Origin: Gammaproteobacteria bacterium
GTDB lineage: Bacteria; Pseudomonadota; Gammaproteobacteria; Burkholderiales; Burkholderiaceae_C
DNA length: 64,000 bases
Assembly (NCBI GenBank): GCA_018828125.1
Contig: JAHJWB010000013.1
Location: forward strand, 124,001-188,000
Reading direction: 5' to 3'
The notes beneath the pieces are model-generated. The model worked only from the letters and a program-made list of their open reading frames with translations, was not told where the DNA came from and ran no database searches. Within the stretch, counting starts at the first letter, position 1. Every line of letters begins with the position of its first letter. The position numbers and the translations under genes are program-made. This document shows positions 55,734-64,000 of the stretch, in pieces.

Positions 55734-56582
55734 TCACTTGCGACCCGGTGCCCTCTTGGCGGCAGGCTTGGCAGCTGCGCCTCCACGTGCGGACGTGGGC
55801 TTGGCGCCCGTCTTGGCAGCGGCAGCGGCCTTGCTGCGGGACGCCGATGGCTTGACGACCACGGTTTTGATAGGCGCCTTGGTGGCTGCGGGCTTCTTCG
55901 CCGCCGTGGTTGGCTTTGCGGTGGCCTTGGCCGTACTGCTGCTTTTTGCGGGAGCCTTGGCGATGGTTTTGGCAGGCGCTTTTGCGGTGGTCTTGGTGGC
56001 GGCTTTGGCTGGAGCTGCTGCGGGCTTGGCGGCGGTTTTGGAGACGGCCTTGACCGTTGCCTTGCCCGACCGGGCGGCTACCGCAGGTGCTGCCGCCTTC
56101 TTGGCCGGAGCCTTGCCAGCAGACTTCGCGTCTGACTTGGCAGCCTTTTGGGCCGACTTCTTTTCGGCCAACGCAGTGGCGGCACTGGAAACGGGCTTGG
56201 CGGCACCCAGCTTCAGGCGCACCGGCGTGTCGCCCCACAGCTCTTCCAGGCGGTAATACTGGCGAATGGCGGGCTGCATGATGTGCGCCACGGCGGCGCC
56301 GCAGTCCACGATGATCCACTCGCCGTTGTCTTCGCCTTCGATGCGCGGCTTGGTAAAGCCGGCTTCCTTCACCGCGTCGCGCACGCTGGCGGCCAGCGCC
56401 TTGGTCTGACGGTTGGAGGTGCCCGATGCCACGATCACCCGTTCAAACAGCGGCGAGAGATGCTCGGTGTTGAACACCTGGATATCTTGCGCCTTGACGT
56501 CTTCCAGGCCATCGACGATGGCGCGCTGGAGTTTGGTGACGTCTTTTTTGGCGGCGGTTTCCGATTTGGTGGAGGTGGTCAT
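55734..56582 (-). CDS. rsfS: Ribosome silencing factor RsfS with long Ala/Lys-rich tail
   Basis: A 282-aa protein. Residues about 15-125 form the RsfS domain: QRAIVDGLEDVKAQDIQVFN, ERVIVASGTSNRQTKALA, WIIVDCGAAVAHIMQP and YRLEELW. RsfS binds uL14 and blocks subunit joining in starvation. The usual length is 105-130 aa. Here a tail of about 155 residues (from 126) is made almost wholly of Lys, Ala, Pro and Thr (AKAPAK, KTVVVKPSAS-like), highly basic and probably disordered. This could tether the protein to rRNA. The core is well formed, so the gene is surely functional. It starts 193 bases after hemF. Confidence 0.93.
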   Translation of the reverse strand: MTTSTKSETAAKKDVTKLQRAIVDGLEDVKAQDIQVFNTEHLSPLFERVIVASGTSNRQTKALAASVRDAVKEAGFTKPRIEGEDNGEWIIVDCGAAVAHIMQPAIRQYYRLEELWGDTPVRLKLGAAKPVSSAATALAEKKSAQKAAKSDAKSAGKAPAKKAAAPAVAARSGKATVKAVSKTAAKPAAAPAKAATKTTAKAPAKTIAKAPAKSSSTAKATAKPTTAAKKPAATKAPIKTVVVKPSASRSKAAAAAKTGAKPTSARGGAAAKPAAKRAPGRK

Positions 56583-56700
56583 CAGGCGGTGAATAGAAAG
56601 AGAATGGAATCAATATAGCGTGCAACGCAGCGCGCAGCCAGCGGGCTGGGCCTTGGGTGTTGCGCGGGTGTTGTGCTGGGGCGCTGCAGCAATGTGAGGT

Positions 56701-56768
56701 GTTTTGGGCCTCTTGCGCTCATGTAAAAAGCGCGGGCAGCTATTGAAATTATAGCTTTAGCGCTTTTC
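56701..56768 (-). repeat. Dispersed palindromic repeat, family A, copy 13 (with partial second copy)
   Basis: Plus strand: GGGCCTCTTGCGCTCATGTA, then AAAAGCGCGGGCAGCTATTG and AAATTATAGC, followed by TTTAGCGCTTTTC, which looks like part of another copy. It lies between rsfS and hemF. Confidence 0.75.
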
Positions 56769-56775
56769 ATGGCTC

Positions 56776-57747
56776 TCAGGACGTGGGAACAACCCCCTCT
56801 GCGAGCCAATCACGCCGCACCAAAAAGCGCTCCGAGAGCGCCGCTTCGGCCGAATCCGATGCATCCGAGCGCTGGTACGACCACGACACCAGCGGCGGCA
56901 TCGACAACAAAATCGACTCGGTGCGGCCGCCCGACTGCAGGCCAAAGTGCGTGCCACGGTCCCACACCAGGTTGAACTCCACGTAGCGGCCACGGCGGTA
57001 AAGCTGAAAGTCACGTTCGCGCTCGCCGTACGGCATGCCTTGGCGTTTTTCCACGATGGGAAGGTATGCATTGAGGAAAGCATCGCCCACCGACTGCGTC
57101 ATGGCCAGACTCTGCTCAAAACCAAGTTCCGAGAAATCGTCGTAAAACACGCCGCCCACGCCACGTTGTTCGCTGCGGTGCTTGAGGTAAAAGTATTCGT
57201 CGCACCACTGCTTGAAGCGCGGGTACTTGTCATCGCCAAAGGGCGCCAACGCATCGCGGCAGGCGCGGTGAAAGTGCACCGCGTCCTCCTTAAAGCCATA
57301 GTACGGCGTGAGGTCCATGCCCCCGCCAAACCAGCAAGTCGGCGTCTGCCCGGGGTGCCCGGCTGCGATCATGCGCACGTTCATGTGCACCGTGGGCACA
57401 TACGGGTTGCGCGGGTGGAACACCAGCGACACGCCCATGGCCTCAAACGGCGCACCCGCCAACTCGGGCCGGTGCTGCGTGGCCGAGGGCGGCAACTGTG
57501 GTCCGCGCACATGGCTGAAGCCGCAGCCCGCGCGCTCGAAAATGCGGCCGCCCTCCAGAATCTTGGTGATGCCGTCACCCTGCAGCGGCTCACCGGGCGG
57601 CTTGCTCCAGGTATCGGCCAAAAAGCGTGCTCCGCCCTCGCCTTCCACTGCTTCCAGAGCATGCGTGATGTTGGCCTGTAGGCCCACCAGGTAGTCGCGC
57701 ACACGGGCCACCGTGTCGGCGGGGTTCAAGGTCTGCGCGTCCGCCAT
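56776..57747 (-). CDS. hemF: Oxygen-dependent coproporphyrinogen III oxidase
   Basis: A 323-aa enzyme that uses O2 to convert coproporphyrinogen III to protoporphyrinogen IX in heme synthesis. The signature [20 protein letters not shown] is complete. Other conserved blocks are [23 protein letters not shown] and [19 protein letters not shown]. The start overlaps the purD stop by one base, so the two are cotranscribed. Comparable clusters in related bacteria continue with nadD; here none is found before rsfS. Confidence 0.95.
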   Translation of the reverse strand: MADAQTLNPADTVARVRDYLVGLQANITHALEAVEGEGGARFLADTWSKPPGEPLQGDGITKILEGGRIFERAGCGFSHVRGPQLPPSATQHRPELAGAPFEAMGVSLVFHPRNPYVPTVHMNVRMIAAGHPGQTPTCWFGGGMDLTPYYGFKEDAVHFHRACRDALAPFGDDKYPRFKQWCDEYFYLKHRSEQRGVGGVFYDDFSELGFEQSLAMTQSVGDAFLNAYLPIVEKRQGMPYGERERDFQLYRRGRYVEFNLVWDRGTHFGLQSGGRTESILLSMPPLVSWSYQRSDASDSAEAALSERFLVRRDWLAEGVVPTS

Positions 57748-59027
57748 CAGCTTTTCAACGCACGGAAGCCAATGTCGCGGCGGTACTGGGCCCCGTCAAA
57801 CTGGATACCGCGCGCCACGTCATACACACGTTGCTGCGCCTGCTTGACGCTGTCTGCCAGCACCGTGACGCACAACACACGGCCGCCCGTCACACTGACC
57901 ACGCCATCCTTGAGCTGCGTGCCCGCGTGGAACACCACGGCGTCATCGGCCTCGGCAGGCAGGCCGGTGATGACATCGCCCTTGCGGGGCGCTTCGGGAT
58001 AACCGTGTGCGGCCATCACCACGCCCAGCGCGGTGCGGCGGTCCCACTCCAGCTCGATCTGGTCGAGTTTTCCGTCCGCCGCGGCCGCCATCACGTCACT
58101 GAAATCGCTCTTCAGGCGCATCAGGATGGGTTGTGTCTCAGGGTCGCCCATGCGGCAGTTGAATTCCAGCGTCTTGGGCTGGCCCTTGGCGTCAATCATC
58201 AAGCCTGCGTACAAAAACCCAGTGTAGGGAATGCCGTCTTTTTCCATGCCCCGAATGGTGGGCATGATGATTTCGCGCATGGCGCGGGCGTGCACATCGG
58301 CCGTCACCACCGGCGCGGGCGAATACGCGCCCATGCCACCGGTATTGGGGCCTTCGTCGCCGTCCTTCAGGCGCTTGTGGTCCTGGCTGGTGGCCAAGGC
58401 CACCACATTCTTGCCGTCGCACAGCACGATGAAGCTGGCCTCCTCACCTTCCAAAAAGGCTTCGATCACCACGCGCGCGCCGCCTTCGTTGTGCGTCACA
58501 CCATATTTGTTGTCCACCAGCATGAAGTCCACGGCGTCGTGGGCCTCTTGCAACGTCATCGCCACCACCACCCCCTTGCCAGCCGCAAGACCGTCGGCCT
58601 TGATGACGATAGGTGCACCCAGGCGGTCCACAAAAGCGTGGGCCGCAGCGGGGTCGGTGAAGGTGTCGTAGTCGGCCGTGGGGATGCCATGGCGACGCAT
58701 GAAGGCCTTGGAAAAGGCCTTGGAGCTTTCGAGCTGGGCAGCAGCCTTGGTGGGCCCAAAGATGCGCAGTCCGTTGGCACGGAACTCGTCCACCACGCCC
58801 GCCGCCAGCGGCGCCTCGGGGCCCACCACGGTCAACGCGATCTTCTCGGCCTGTGCCCACAGGCGCAGTTCACGCACATCGGAGATGGCCACGTTTTCGA
58901 GCTTGGAGTTCAAGGCCGTGCCGCCGTTGCCGGGTGCCACATACACCTTGGTCACCTTGGGGGACTGGCTCAATTTCCACGCCATCGCGTGTTCACGGCC
59001 GCCGCCACCAATCACAAGTACTTTCAT
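57747..59027 (-). CDS. purD: Phosphoribosylamine-glycine ligase
   Basis: A 426-aa ATP-grasp ligase that joins glycine to phosphoribosylamine in purine synthesis. The opening [19 protein letters not shown] holds the first glycine-rich loop. ATP-grasp signals are [30 protein letters not shown] and [12 protein letters not shown]. It is upstream of hemF, with which it overlaps by one base, and downstream of yebC on the same strand. Confidence 0.96.
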   Translation of the reverse strand: MKVLVIGGGGREHAMAWKLSQSPKVTKVYVAPGNGGTALNSKLENVAISDVRELRLWAQAEKIALTVVGPEAPLAAGVVDEFRANGLRIFGPTKAAAQLESSKAFSKAFMRRHGIPTADYDTFTDPAAAHAFVDRLGAPIVIKADGLAAGKGVVVAMTLQEAHDAVDFMLVDNKYGVTHNEGGARVVIEAFLEGEEASFIVLCDGKNVVALATSQDHKRLKDGDEGPNTGGMGAYSPAPVVTADVHARAMREIIMPTIRGMEKDGIPYTGFLYAGLMIDAKGQPKTLEFNCRMGDPETQPILMRLKSDFSDVMAAAADGKLDQIELEWDRRTALGVVMAAHGYPEAPRKGDVITGLPAEADDAVVFHAGTQLKDGVVSVTGGRVLCVTVLADSVKQAQQRVYDVARGIQFDGAQYRRDIGFRALKS

Positions 59028-59134
59028 AGGAACCTTTAGTGGACTCTTGGCGTTGCACTATGCCGAACGCCAAAACTCCGGGAAAAAATCTCAGTTATCC
59101 GTTGCGCGACGCATTGCCAACAAGACGGCGCAAC

Positions 59135-59250
59135 TGTCGCGGCCCAGGCCAGGGCCACCGCGCAAGGGCCGCCCCGCCGCGCTGGCGGCGTCCCCCTCCC
59201 GCGCAGCGAGAGAGGGGGAAGCGGCGCAGCCGCTCAGGGGGAGCTTCACA
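59135..59250 (-). repeat. G+C-rich dispersed repeat, family B, copy 3
   Basis: Read on the minus strand: CTCCCCCTGAGCGGCTGCGC, CGCTTCCCCCTCTCTCGCTG, then GGGGGACGCCGCCAGCGCGG and GGCGGCCCTTGCGCGGTGGC. It matches 2711-2830 in block order. It follows the yebC gene. Confidence 0.6.
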
Positions 59251-59965
59251 ATGCCGCGTTGTGGTAAACCTCTTGGGTATCGTCCAGGTCTTCCAGCACA
59301 TCCAGAAGTTTCTGCATCTTGGCGGCGTCGTCGCCGGCCAGTTCGATGGTGTTTTCAGCGCGCATGGTCACCGTGGCCACTTCAGGGGTCAGTCCCGCGG
59401 CCTCCAGAGCATTTTTCACGGCTTCGAAGTCGGCTGGGGCGGTCAGCACCTCGACCGCGCCATCGTCGTCCGTCACCACATCTTCGGCGCCTGCTTCCAG
59501 CGCCACTTCCATCACCTTGTCTTCGCTGGTGCCGGGGGCAAAAATCAGCTGGCCGCAATGCTTGAACTGGAACACCACCGAGCCTTCGGTGCCCATGTTG
59601 CCACCGTGTTTGCTGAAAGCGTGTCGCACTTCAGCCACGGTGCGCACACGGTTGTCGGTCATGGTGTCGATCATGATCGCGGCGCCACCAATGCCATAGC
59701 CTTCATAGCGGATTTCTTCATAAGTCAGGCCTTCGGCGTTGCCTGTGGCCTTGTCGATGTTGTATTTGATGCGGTCGGCGGGCATGTTGGCCGCCTTGGC
59801 CTTGTCCACCGCCAGGCGCAGGCGAGGGTTGGCAGACAGGTCGCCGCCACCTGAACGGGCGGCTACGGTGATTTCGCGAATGATGCGGGTCCAGATCTTG
59901 CCGCGTTTTTCATCCTGGCGCCCTTTGCGGTGCTGGATATTCGCCCATTTGCTGTGTCCTGCCAC
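59246..59965 (-). CDS. yebC: YebC/PmpR family DNA-binding regulatory protein
   Basis: A 239-aa protein. The opening [18 protein letters not shown] is the YebC hallmark; NIDKATG and [20 protein letters not shown] follow, and the rest fits the three-domain YebC fold. Members were described as transcription regulators (PmpR) and also linked to translation at polyproline stretches. The start is standard. It lies upstream of purD on the same strand. Confidence 0.94.
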   Translation of the reverse strand: MAGHSKWANIQHRKGRQDEKRGKIWTRIIREITVAARSGGGDLSANPRLRLAVDKAKAANMPADRIKYNIDKATGNAEGLTYEEIRYEGYGIGGAAIMIDTMTDNRVRTVAEVRHAFSKHGGNMGTEGSVVFQFKHCGQLIFAPGTSEDKVMEVALEAGAEDVVTDDDGAVEVLTAPADFEAVKNALEAAGLTPEVATVTMRAENTIELAGDDAAKMQKLLDVLEDLDDTQEVYHNAAL

Positions 59966-60025
59966 GAGAAGTCCTTTTGTATTGATTTAATCTACTGAGC
60001 GCGATTTTACTTTTTGCCTGACCCA

Positions 60026-60187
60026 GGAAACCTCTGCACGGATCGCGCTGGTCAAGTGTGCGCTGCGGTTCGGGATGGGCTGCTAGGCGCAACGCGCAGC
60101 AATAGCCAGCTATTGCGAGCATTTGTAACCCAGCAGACCGCCCGAAACCGCAGATGCGCACGGCGCGCGACCCGTGCAGAGGTTCCC
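60026..60187. repeat. Long imperfect inverted repeat (162 nt)
   Basis: GGAAACCTCTGCACGG plus ATCGCGC (60026-60048) pairs with 60065/60165-60187 in a 23-bp stem with two mismatches. Inside, 60058-60063 pairs with 60156-60161, 60064-60074 with 60141-60152, and 60080-60084 with 60132-60136. The tip is GCAATAG-CCAG-CTATTGC (60099-60116). The stem runs GCGCGACCCGTGCAGAGGTT on the right side. It occupies the divergent yebC/HerA-like gap and has no second copy in the window. Confidence 0.75.
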
Positions 60188-60208
60188 TCACTCCAAGGAA
60201 ACCCCAAA

Positions 60209-61732
60209 ATGGCCGAACCCATGCTGATTGCCAAGCACGACACCACCGAATGCCACCTGCTGCCGGGCCTGGCCAACCGCCACGGGCTCATCACCGGTGC
60301 CACCGGCACGGGCAAGACCGTGACCTTGCAGACCCTGGCCGAAAACTTCTCGCGCATTGGCGTACCGGTGTTCATGGCGGACGTGAAGGGCGACCTCACC
60401 GGCGCCAGCCAGCCCGGCAAGATTGGCGACAAGCTGGCCGCCGTGCTCAAGGAGCGTGGCCTGGAGCTGCCCGCTCCCCTGGCCTGCCCCACCACGCTAT
60501 GGGATGTGTTTGGCGAACAGGGCCACCCCGTGCGCGCCACGGTGTCGGACATGGGCCCCCTGCTGCTGGGCCGCATGCTCAACCTGAACGAAACCCAGCT
60601 GGGCGTGCTCAATCTGGTGTTCAAGATCGCAGACGACAACGGCCTGCTGTTGCTGGACCTCAAAGACCTGCGCGCCATGCTGCAGTACGTGGGGGACAAC
60701 GCCAAGGAGTTCACCACCGAATACGGCAATGTCAGCGCCGCCAGCGTGGGCGCCATCCAGCGCGGGCTGCTGCAGATCGAGCAGCAAGGCGGTACGGATT
60801 TTTTTGGCGAGCCCATGCTCGACATCAACGACTTCATGCAAACGGTGGACGGCCAGGGCGTGGTCAACATCCTGGCGGCCGACAAGCTCATGAACTCGCC
60901 GCGCCTGTATGCGACTTTCCTTTTGTGGATGCTGTCCGAGTTGTTCGAGCAACTGCCCGAAATCGGCGACCCCGAGCAGCCCAAGCTGGTGTTCTTCTTC
61001 GACGAAGCCCACCTGCTGTTCAACGAGGCACCCAAGGTGCTGGTGGAGCGCATCGAATTGGTAGTGCGCCTGGTGCGCTCCAAGGGCGTGGGGGTGTACT
61101 TCGTGACCCAAAATCCGCTCGACATCCCCGATAGCGTGCTGGCGCAGCTGGGCAACCGCGTGCAGCACGCGCTGCGCGCCTTCACGCCCCGTGACCAGAA
61201 GGCCGTCAAAGCCACGGCCACCACCATGCGGCAAAAGCCGGGCCTCGATATCGAGACCGCCATTACCGAGTTGGCCGTGGGCGAGGCGCTGGTGAGCTTT
61301 CTGGATGCCAAGGGCCGCCCCAGCATCACCGAACGGGTGTTTGTGTTGCCCCCAGGCAGCCAGTTGGGGCCCATTACGCCGCAGCAGCGCAAAGTGCTGG
61401 TAGCTGGCTCGCTCGTGGCGGGCGTGTACGAGAAGGTGGTGGACCGCGAGTCAGCCTACGAAAAACTCAAGGGCCGCGCCGCCGAAGCCAGCGCGCAGGC
61501 ACCTGCCAATGGCAACAAAGGTACGCCCGCGAACTCCGAAGGCGGCGGTGGCGGCCTGATGGGCGGCCTCAACGATGTGCTGTTTGGCAGCACGGGCCCG
61601 CGCGGTGGCAAACGTGACGGACTGGCCCAGACCATGGCCAAGTCGGCCGTGCGCACCATGGGCACCTCGCTGGGCAAAGAGATCTTGCGCGGGGTGCTGG
61701 GCAGCATCTTTGGTGGCAGCAAACGCCGTTGA
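60209..61732 (+). CDS. HerA-like ATPase / DUF853 helicase
   Basis: A 507-aa protein of the helicase HerA C-terminal (DUF853, YjgR-like) family. The P-loop is [10 protein letters not shown] (residues 30-39) and the Walker B region is [12 protein letters not shown]. Other family blocks are [31 protein letters not shown] and [30 protein letters not shown]. The C-terminal part (about 430-507) is Gly/Arg-rich and variable. The enzyme is presumably a hexameric nucleic-acid-dependent ATPase, but the target is unknown. It is transcribed away from yebC and lies right after the long inverted repeat. Confidence 0.9.
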   Translation: MAEPMLIAKHDTTECHLLPGLANRHGLITGATGTGKTVTLQTLAENFSRIGVPVFMADVKGDLTGASQPGKIGDKLAAVLKERGLELPAPLACPTTLWDVFGEQGHPVRATVSDMGPLLLGRMLNLNETQLGVLNLVFKIADDNGLLLLDLKDLRAMLQYVGDNAKEFTTEYGNVSAASVGAIQRGLLQIEQQGGTDFFGEPMLDINDFMQTVDGQGVVNILAADKLMNSPRLYATFLLWMLSELFEQLPEIGDPEQPKLVFFFDEAHLLFNEAPKVLVERIELVVRLVRSKGVGVYFVTQNPLDIPDSVLAQLGNRVQHALRAFTPRDQKAVKATATTMRQKPGLDIETAITELAVGEALVSFLDAKGRPSITERVFVLPPGSQLGPITPQQRKVLVAGSLVAGVYEKVVDRESAYEKLKGRAAEASAQAPANGNKGTPANSEGGGGGLMGGLNDVLFGSTGPRGGKRDGLAQTMAKSAVRTMGTSLGKEILRGVLGSIFGGSKRR

Positions 61733-61959
61733 GCCTTTGGATGGGGCTCTGCACGCGCCACCCCACCGGCAGCCCAAGACACTCCTCGCACCCGGATCGA
61801 GGACAACCCCTCAGTCGCTTCAAAACACTCCGGTAGCCCGCCCGCTTCGGACTGCAAGAAGCGCGCGTGACAATTCAACGACACGCCAGAATGTGTCATC
61901 AATCAGTCATATGACCGTCGTGAAATCGCCAGACATAACAACAACAAAAAGGAGGGACG

Positions 61960-62763
61960 ATGAAACGATTCGAAAACCTGCTGCTGCGCCTGGGCGACAA
62001 GGTCACGCTGTTGGCGATCATGGTCTGGGTGCTGGCCTTCGTCGGGATTTTTGCAGGCGCCTGGCGCTTGCGCGGGGTGTGGATTTTTTACGTCTTTGTC
62101 ACCGTGGTCCTCATCGCCCTGGTGCGACACTGGACACAATCCGTGCGTCAGAACCACATCCGCGAAGCCCCCCTGCCCCACTTTTTGCAGCGCAAGCTGC
62201 GTGAAACCTATCCGCACCTGGGCCCCCGCGACTGCGAACTGGTCGAGCGCGGTCTGCGCCAGTTCTTCCTCGCTTGCCTGCGCAGCAACAGGCAGTTTGT
62301 GGCCATGCCGTCCAAGGCAGTCGATGCGCTATGGCATGAGTTCATCCTTCACACCCAGGCCTACAAACTCTGGTGCCGCGACGCGCTGGGGTTCTTCTTG
62401 CACCATACCCCCGCCGAGGCCCTGGGCAAAAGGGCCCGCCACAACGACGGCCTGCGCCGCGCTTGGTATTGGGCCTGCAAGGAGGAGTCCATCGACCCCA
62501 AAGCCCCCAGCCGCCTGCCACTGCTGTTTGCGCTGGATGCCAAGTTCGCAATCGCAGGCGGATTCACCTACGTGCCCGACTGTGCGGACATTGCCCGCAA
62601 GAGCGACGCGGGCGGCTGCGGTGGCGGCGGCACCCACTGCGGCACCAGCTTTTTGGACGGCAGCCACAGCGGCAGCTCGGGCGATTTTGGCGGGGCCGAC
62701 AGTTCGGACGGCGGCGCAGACGGTGGCGGAGATGGCGGCGGCTGCGGGGGTGGGGGCGACTGA
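61960..62763 (+). CDS. Membrane protein with GRDP/DUF1399-like domain and Gly-rich tail
   Basis: A 267-aa protein. Two transmembrane helices lie at about 13-34 and 40-57 (VTLLAIMVWVLAFVGIFAG, WIFYVFVTVVLIALV). Residues about 70-190 contain MPSKAVDALWHEFILHTQAY and LGFFLHH, like the W-H-E/H-x-x-L-H motif of glycine-rich-domain (GRDP/DUF1399) proteins. The tail from about 215 is rich in Gly, Ser, Asp and Cys (GGCGGGGTHCG, DGGGCGGGGD). A strong site AAGGAGG lies upstream of the ATG. The function is unknown. Confidence 0.75.
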   Translation: MKRFENLLLRLGDKVTLLAIMVWVLAFVGIFAGAWRLRGVWIFYVFVTVVLIALVRHWTQSVRQNHIREAPLPHFLQRKLRETYPHLGPRDCELVERGLRQFFLACLRSNRQFVAMPSKAVDALWHEFILHTQAYKLWCRDALGFFLHHTPAEALGKRARHNDGLRRAWYWACKEESIDPKAPSRLPLLFALDAKFAIAGGFTYVPDCADIARKSDAGGCGGGGTHCGTSFLDGSHSGSSGDFGGADSSDGGADGGGDGGGCGGGGD

Positions 62764-62830
62764 TCCGCCCACCCACACCCGAAACGGAACGCCCCCGCGC
62801 CCTCACCCAAACACGCGCACTACACTCCTT

Positions 62831-62880
62831 CTTTTATAGCTACCTCCGCTTACTGGATAAGCGCTAGAGGTCAAAAACAC
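62831..62880 (+). repeat. Dispersed palindromic repeat, family A, copy 14
   Basis: CTTTTATAGCTACCTCCGCT then TACTGGATAAGCGCTAGAGG and TCAAAAACAC. The left arm (CCGCTTAC) has drifted. Confidence 0.75.
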
Positions 62881-62935
62881 CCAAAGTCACCCAGGCGACG
62901 ACACTGCGCACGCCAGCAGGTCTACAGTGGCACCC

Positions 62936-63793
62936 ATGAACACCCCCGTACTGACCTCCTTCACTTGCTTTTCCCTCACCATCACCGACCACGTGGCCCA
63001 CTTGGTCCTGAACCGGCCCGAGGCCATGAACACCATGCACCCCACCTTCTGGCGCGAGCTGGATGAGGTGCTGGCCCACCTGCACCAGTCAGGCGAAGCG
63101 CGGGCGCTGGTCGTCAGCAGCACGGGCAAACACTTCAGCGCCGGCATGGCGCTCGAAACCTTTGGCGGCGCCATCACCATGGACGACCAAAGCCCCGAAG
63201 GCCGCGCCGCCATTTTTGATCTGCTCACCGACATGCAGGCCACCTTCACCCGCATCGACAACCTGCGCATCCCCGTCATCATGGCCATCCACGGTGGCTG
63301 CATTGGTGGCGCGGTGGACATGGTCACTGCGGGCTGCATCCGCTACGCGACGGCCGACGCGTTCTTCTGCATCCAGGAAATCAACATCGGCATGGTGGCC
63401 GACGTGGGCACGCTGCAGCGCCTGCCCAAGCTCATCCCGCTGGGCGTGGTCAAGGAGCTGGCCTACACCGGTCGGCGCCTGGGCGCACAAAAAGCGCTGG
63501 GTTACGGCCTGGTCAATGAGGTGTTTGATGCGCAAGAGGCCATGCTGGCCGCCGCCCTGCAATGTGCACGGGAGATTGCGTCCAAACCGCCAGTTGCCAT
63601 CTGGGGTACCAAGCAGGCCGTGAACTACGCCCGCGACCACAGCGTGGAAGACAGCCTGCGCCAGATGGGCTGGCTGCAGGGCGCGATCTGGAGCAACCAG
63701 CACGTGCGCGAATCGGTCACCGCGATGAAACAAAAGCGGGCGGGAGATTTCCCGGCGCTGACACCGCTGCAACGTTTCAGTGAGCTGGGTTGA
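62936..63793 (+). CDS. Enoyl-CoA hydratase/isomerase family protein
   Basis: A 285-aa crotonase-fold protein. The start at 62936 (MNTPVLTSFTCFS) is preferred to an upstream GTG. The oxyanion-hole motifs are HFSAGMALETFGG and GGCIGGAVDMVTAGCIRYAT. An acidic active-site area follows in EINIGMVADVGTLQRLPKL, similar to delta3,5-delta2,4-dienoyl-CoA isomerases and related hydratases. The exact reaction cannot be read. It could serve beta-oxidation or branched-chain acyl-CoA breakdown. No other pathway gene is adjacent. Confidence 0.88.
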   Translation: MNTPVLTSFTCFSLTITDHVAHLVLNRPEAMNTMHPTFWRELDEVLAHLHQSGEARALVVSSTGKHFSAGMALETFGGAITMDDQSPEGRAAIFDLLTDMQATFTRIDNLRIPVIMAIHGGCIGGAVDMVTAGCIRYATADAFFCIQEINIGMVADVGTLQRLPKLIPLGVVKELAYTGRRLGAQKALGYGLVNEVFDAQEAMLAAALQCAREIASKPPVAIWGTKQAVNYARDHSVEDSLRQMGWLQGAIWSNQHVRESVTAMKQKRAGDFPALTPLQRFSELG

Positions 63794-63894
63794 ACCGCAG
63801 ATCTACGCATCGGTGGATGGTTGGTCGGCAAGTCGGTAGTCGGCGCCAGCTCTGCAACAGTACGGAGACCCGTGAAGGCCATCCGCAGCCAATA

Positions 63895-63957
63895 CATCAA
63901 AATTCATAGCTACTAGCGCTTGCTGCACAAGCGCTAGAGGCCAATTTGGCTTGAAAC
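63895..63957 (+). repeat. Dispersed palindromic repeat, family A, copy 15
   Basis: TCAAAATTCATAGCTACTAG, CGCTTGCTGCACAAGCGCTA, GAGGCCAATTTGGCTTGAAA. The most complete copy, with perfect TAGCGCTTG/CAAGCGCTA arms. Confidence 0.9.
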
Positions 63958-63978
63958 ATTGCCACATGCGGCTATCAT
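63951..63978 (+). promoter_or_regulatory. Candidate sigma70 promoter at the window end
   Basis: TTGAAA (63951-63956), 16-base spacer, TATCAT (63973-63978). The -35 lies in the last bases of repeat copy 15. The gene it would serve begins after the window. Confidence 0.5.
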
Positions 63979-64000
63979 GAGGCAACCGGGGCCAGCGTGC

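Noticed and set aside
60026..60187. Reading the long hairpin as 6S RNA
   Set aside because: Length fits, but there is no large central bubble of the kind seen in 6S RNA, and fau (ygfA) is not adjacent. Kept only as an open structure.

Overview
The window looks like chromosomal DNA of a betaproteobacterium of the family Comamonadaceae, most like Acidovorax. The support is the high G+C codon use, the family-typical gene sets (exbBD-lpxK-Trm112-kdsB-adk; purD-hemF-rsfS-rlmH-maf-rng; holC-pepA divergent from lptFG; CysB-type regulator), and a dense family of short palindromic repeats with TAGCGCTT/AAGCGCTA arms. The genus is inferred from memory of such sequences, not from a search. No rRNA or tRNA gene, insertion sequence, prophage or CRISPR array was seen.

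Layout. 1-7.1 kb: a cut-off LysR gene, an exported protein, then a valine/isobutyrate catabolic cluster (mmsA, isobutyryl-CoA-type dehydrogenase, mmsB) with MOSC, TfoX-N and DUF488 genes in its middle. 7.3-8.3 kb: a MerR regulator coupled to a gene of unknown function behind a MerR-type promoter with a 19-bp spacer. 8.5-9.8 kb: a glutamine amidotransferase and a membrane-anchored aspartic protease. 10.0-15.9 kb: a signalling block of PAS histidine kinase, single-domain response regulator and a 1212-aa REC-GAF-PAS-GGDEF-EAL protein. 16.3-21.1 kb: icd, an Ala/Lys-rich exported protein, a DUF192 protein, sodB, xseA. 21.4-25.6 kb: exbB, exbD, lpxK, Trm112, kdsB, adk. 25.9-28.5 kb: a DUF6152/membrane-protein pair, an asparaginase, and lexA with two tandem SOS boxes.

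28.6-34.6 kb: a conserved small protein, a D-2-hydroxyacid dehydrogenase, a branched-chain amino acid binding protein, a Pro/Ala-rich protein, holC, pepA. 34.7-41.1 kb: lptFG, a CbiX protein, cysB-like regulator, aminotransferase, a hypothetical protein, a DMT transporter. 41.5-49.8 kb: a complete kdp operon (small ORF-kdpF-A-B-C-D-E) for high-affinity K+ uptake with its own sensor and regulator. 49.8-52.8 kb: a WYL regulator divergent from a glutathione transferase, and a Na+/H+ antiporter. 52.9-60.0 kb: rng, maf, rlmH, rsfS, hemF, purD, yebC, all on the minus strand. 60.2-63.8 kb: a HerA-like ATPase, a glycine-rich membrane protein and an enoyl-CoA hydratase-like protein.

The most unusual signals are not whole genes. 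A dispersed palindromic repeat (at least 15 copies) lies between genes but also sits in frame inside xseA, lpxK and the asparaginase gene, and supplies the start codon of the CbiX gene. A 162-nt imperfect inverted repeat fills most of the yebC/HerA intergenic region. An 18-bp-arm palindrome lies between pepA and lptF. A 35-codon membrane ORF is coupled to kdpF. Most housekeeping content is ordinary; no large undescribed multi-gene system is evident.
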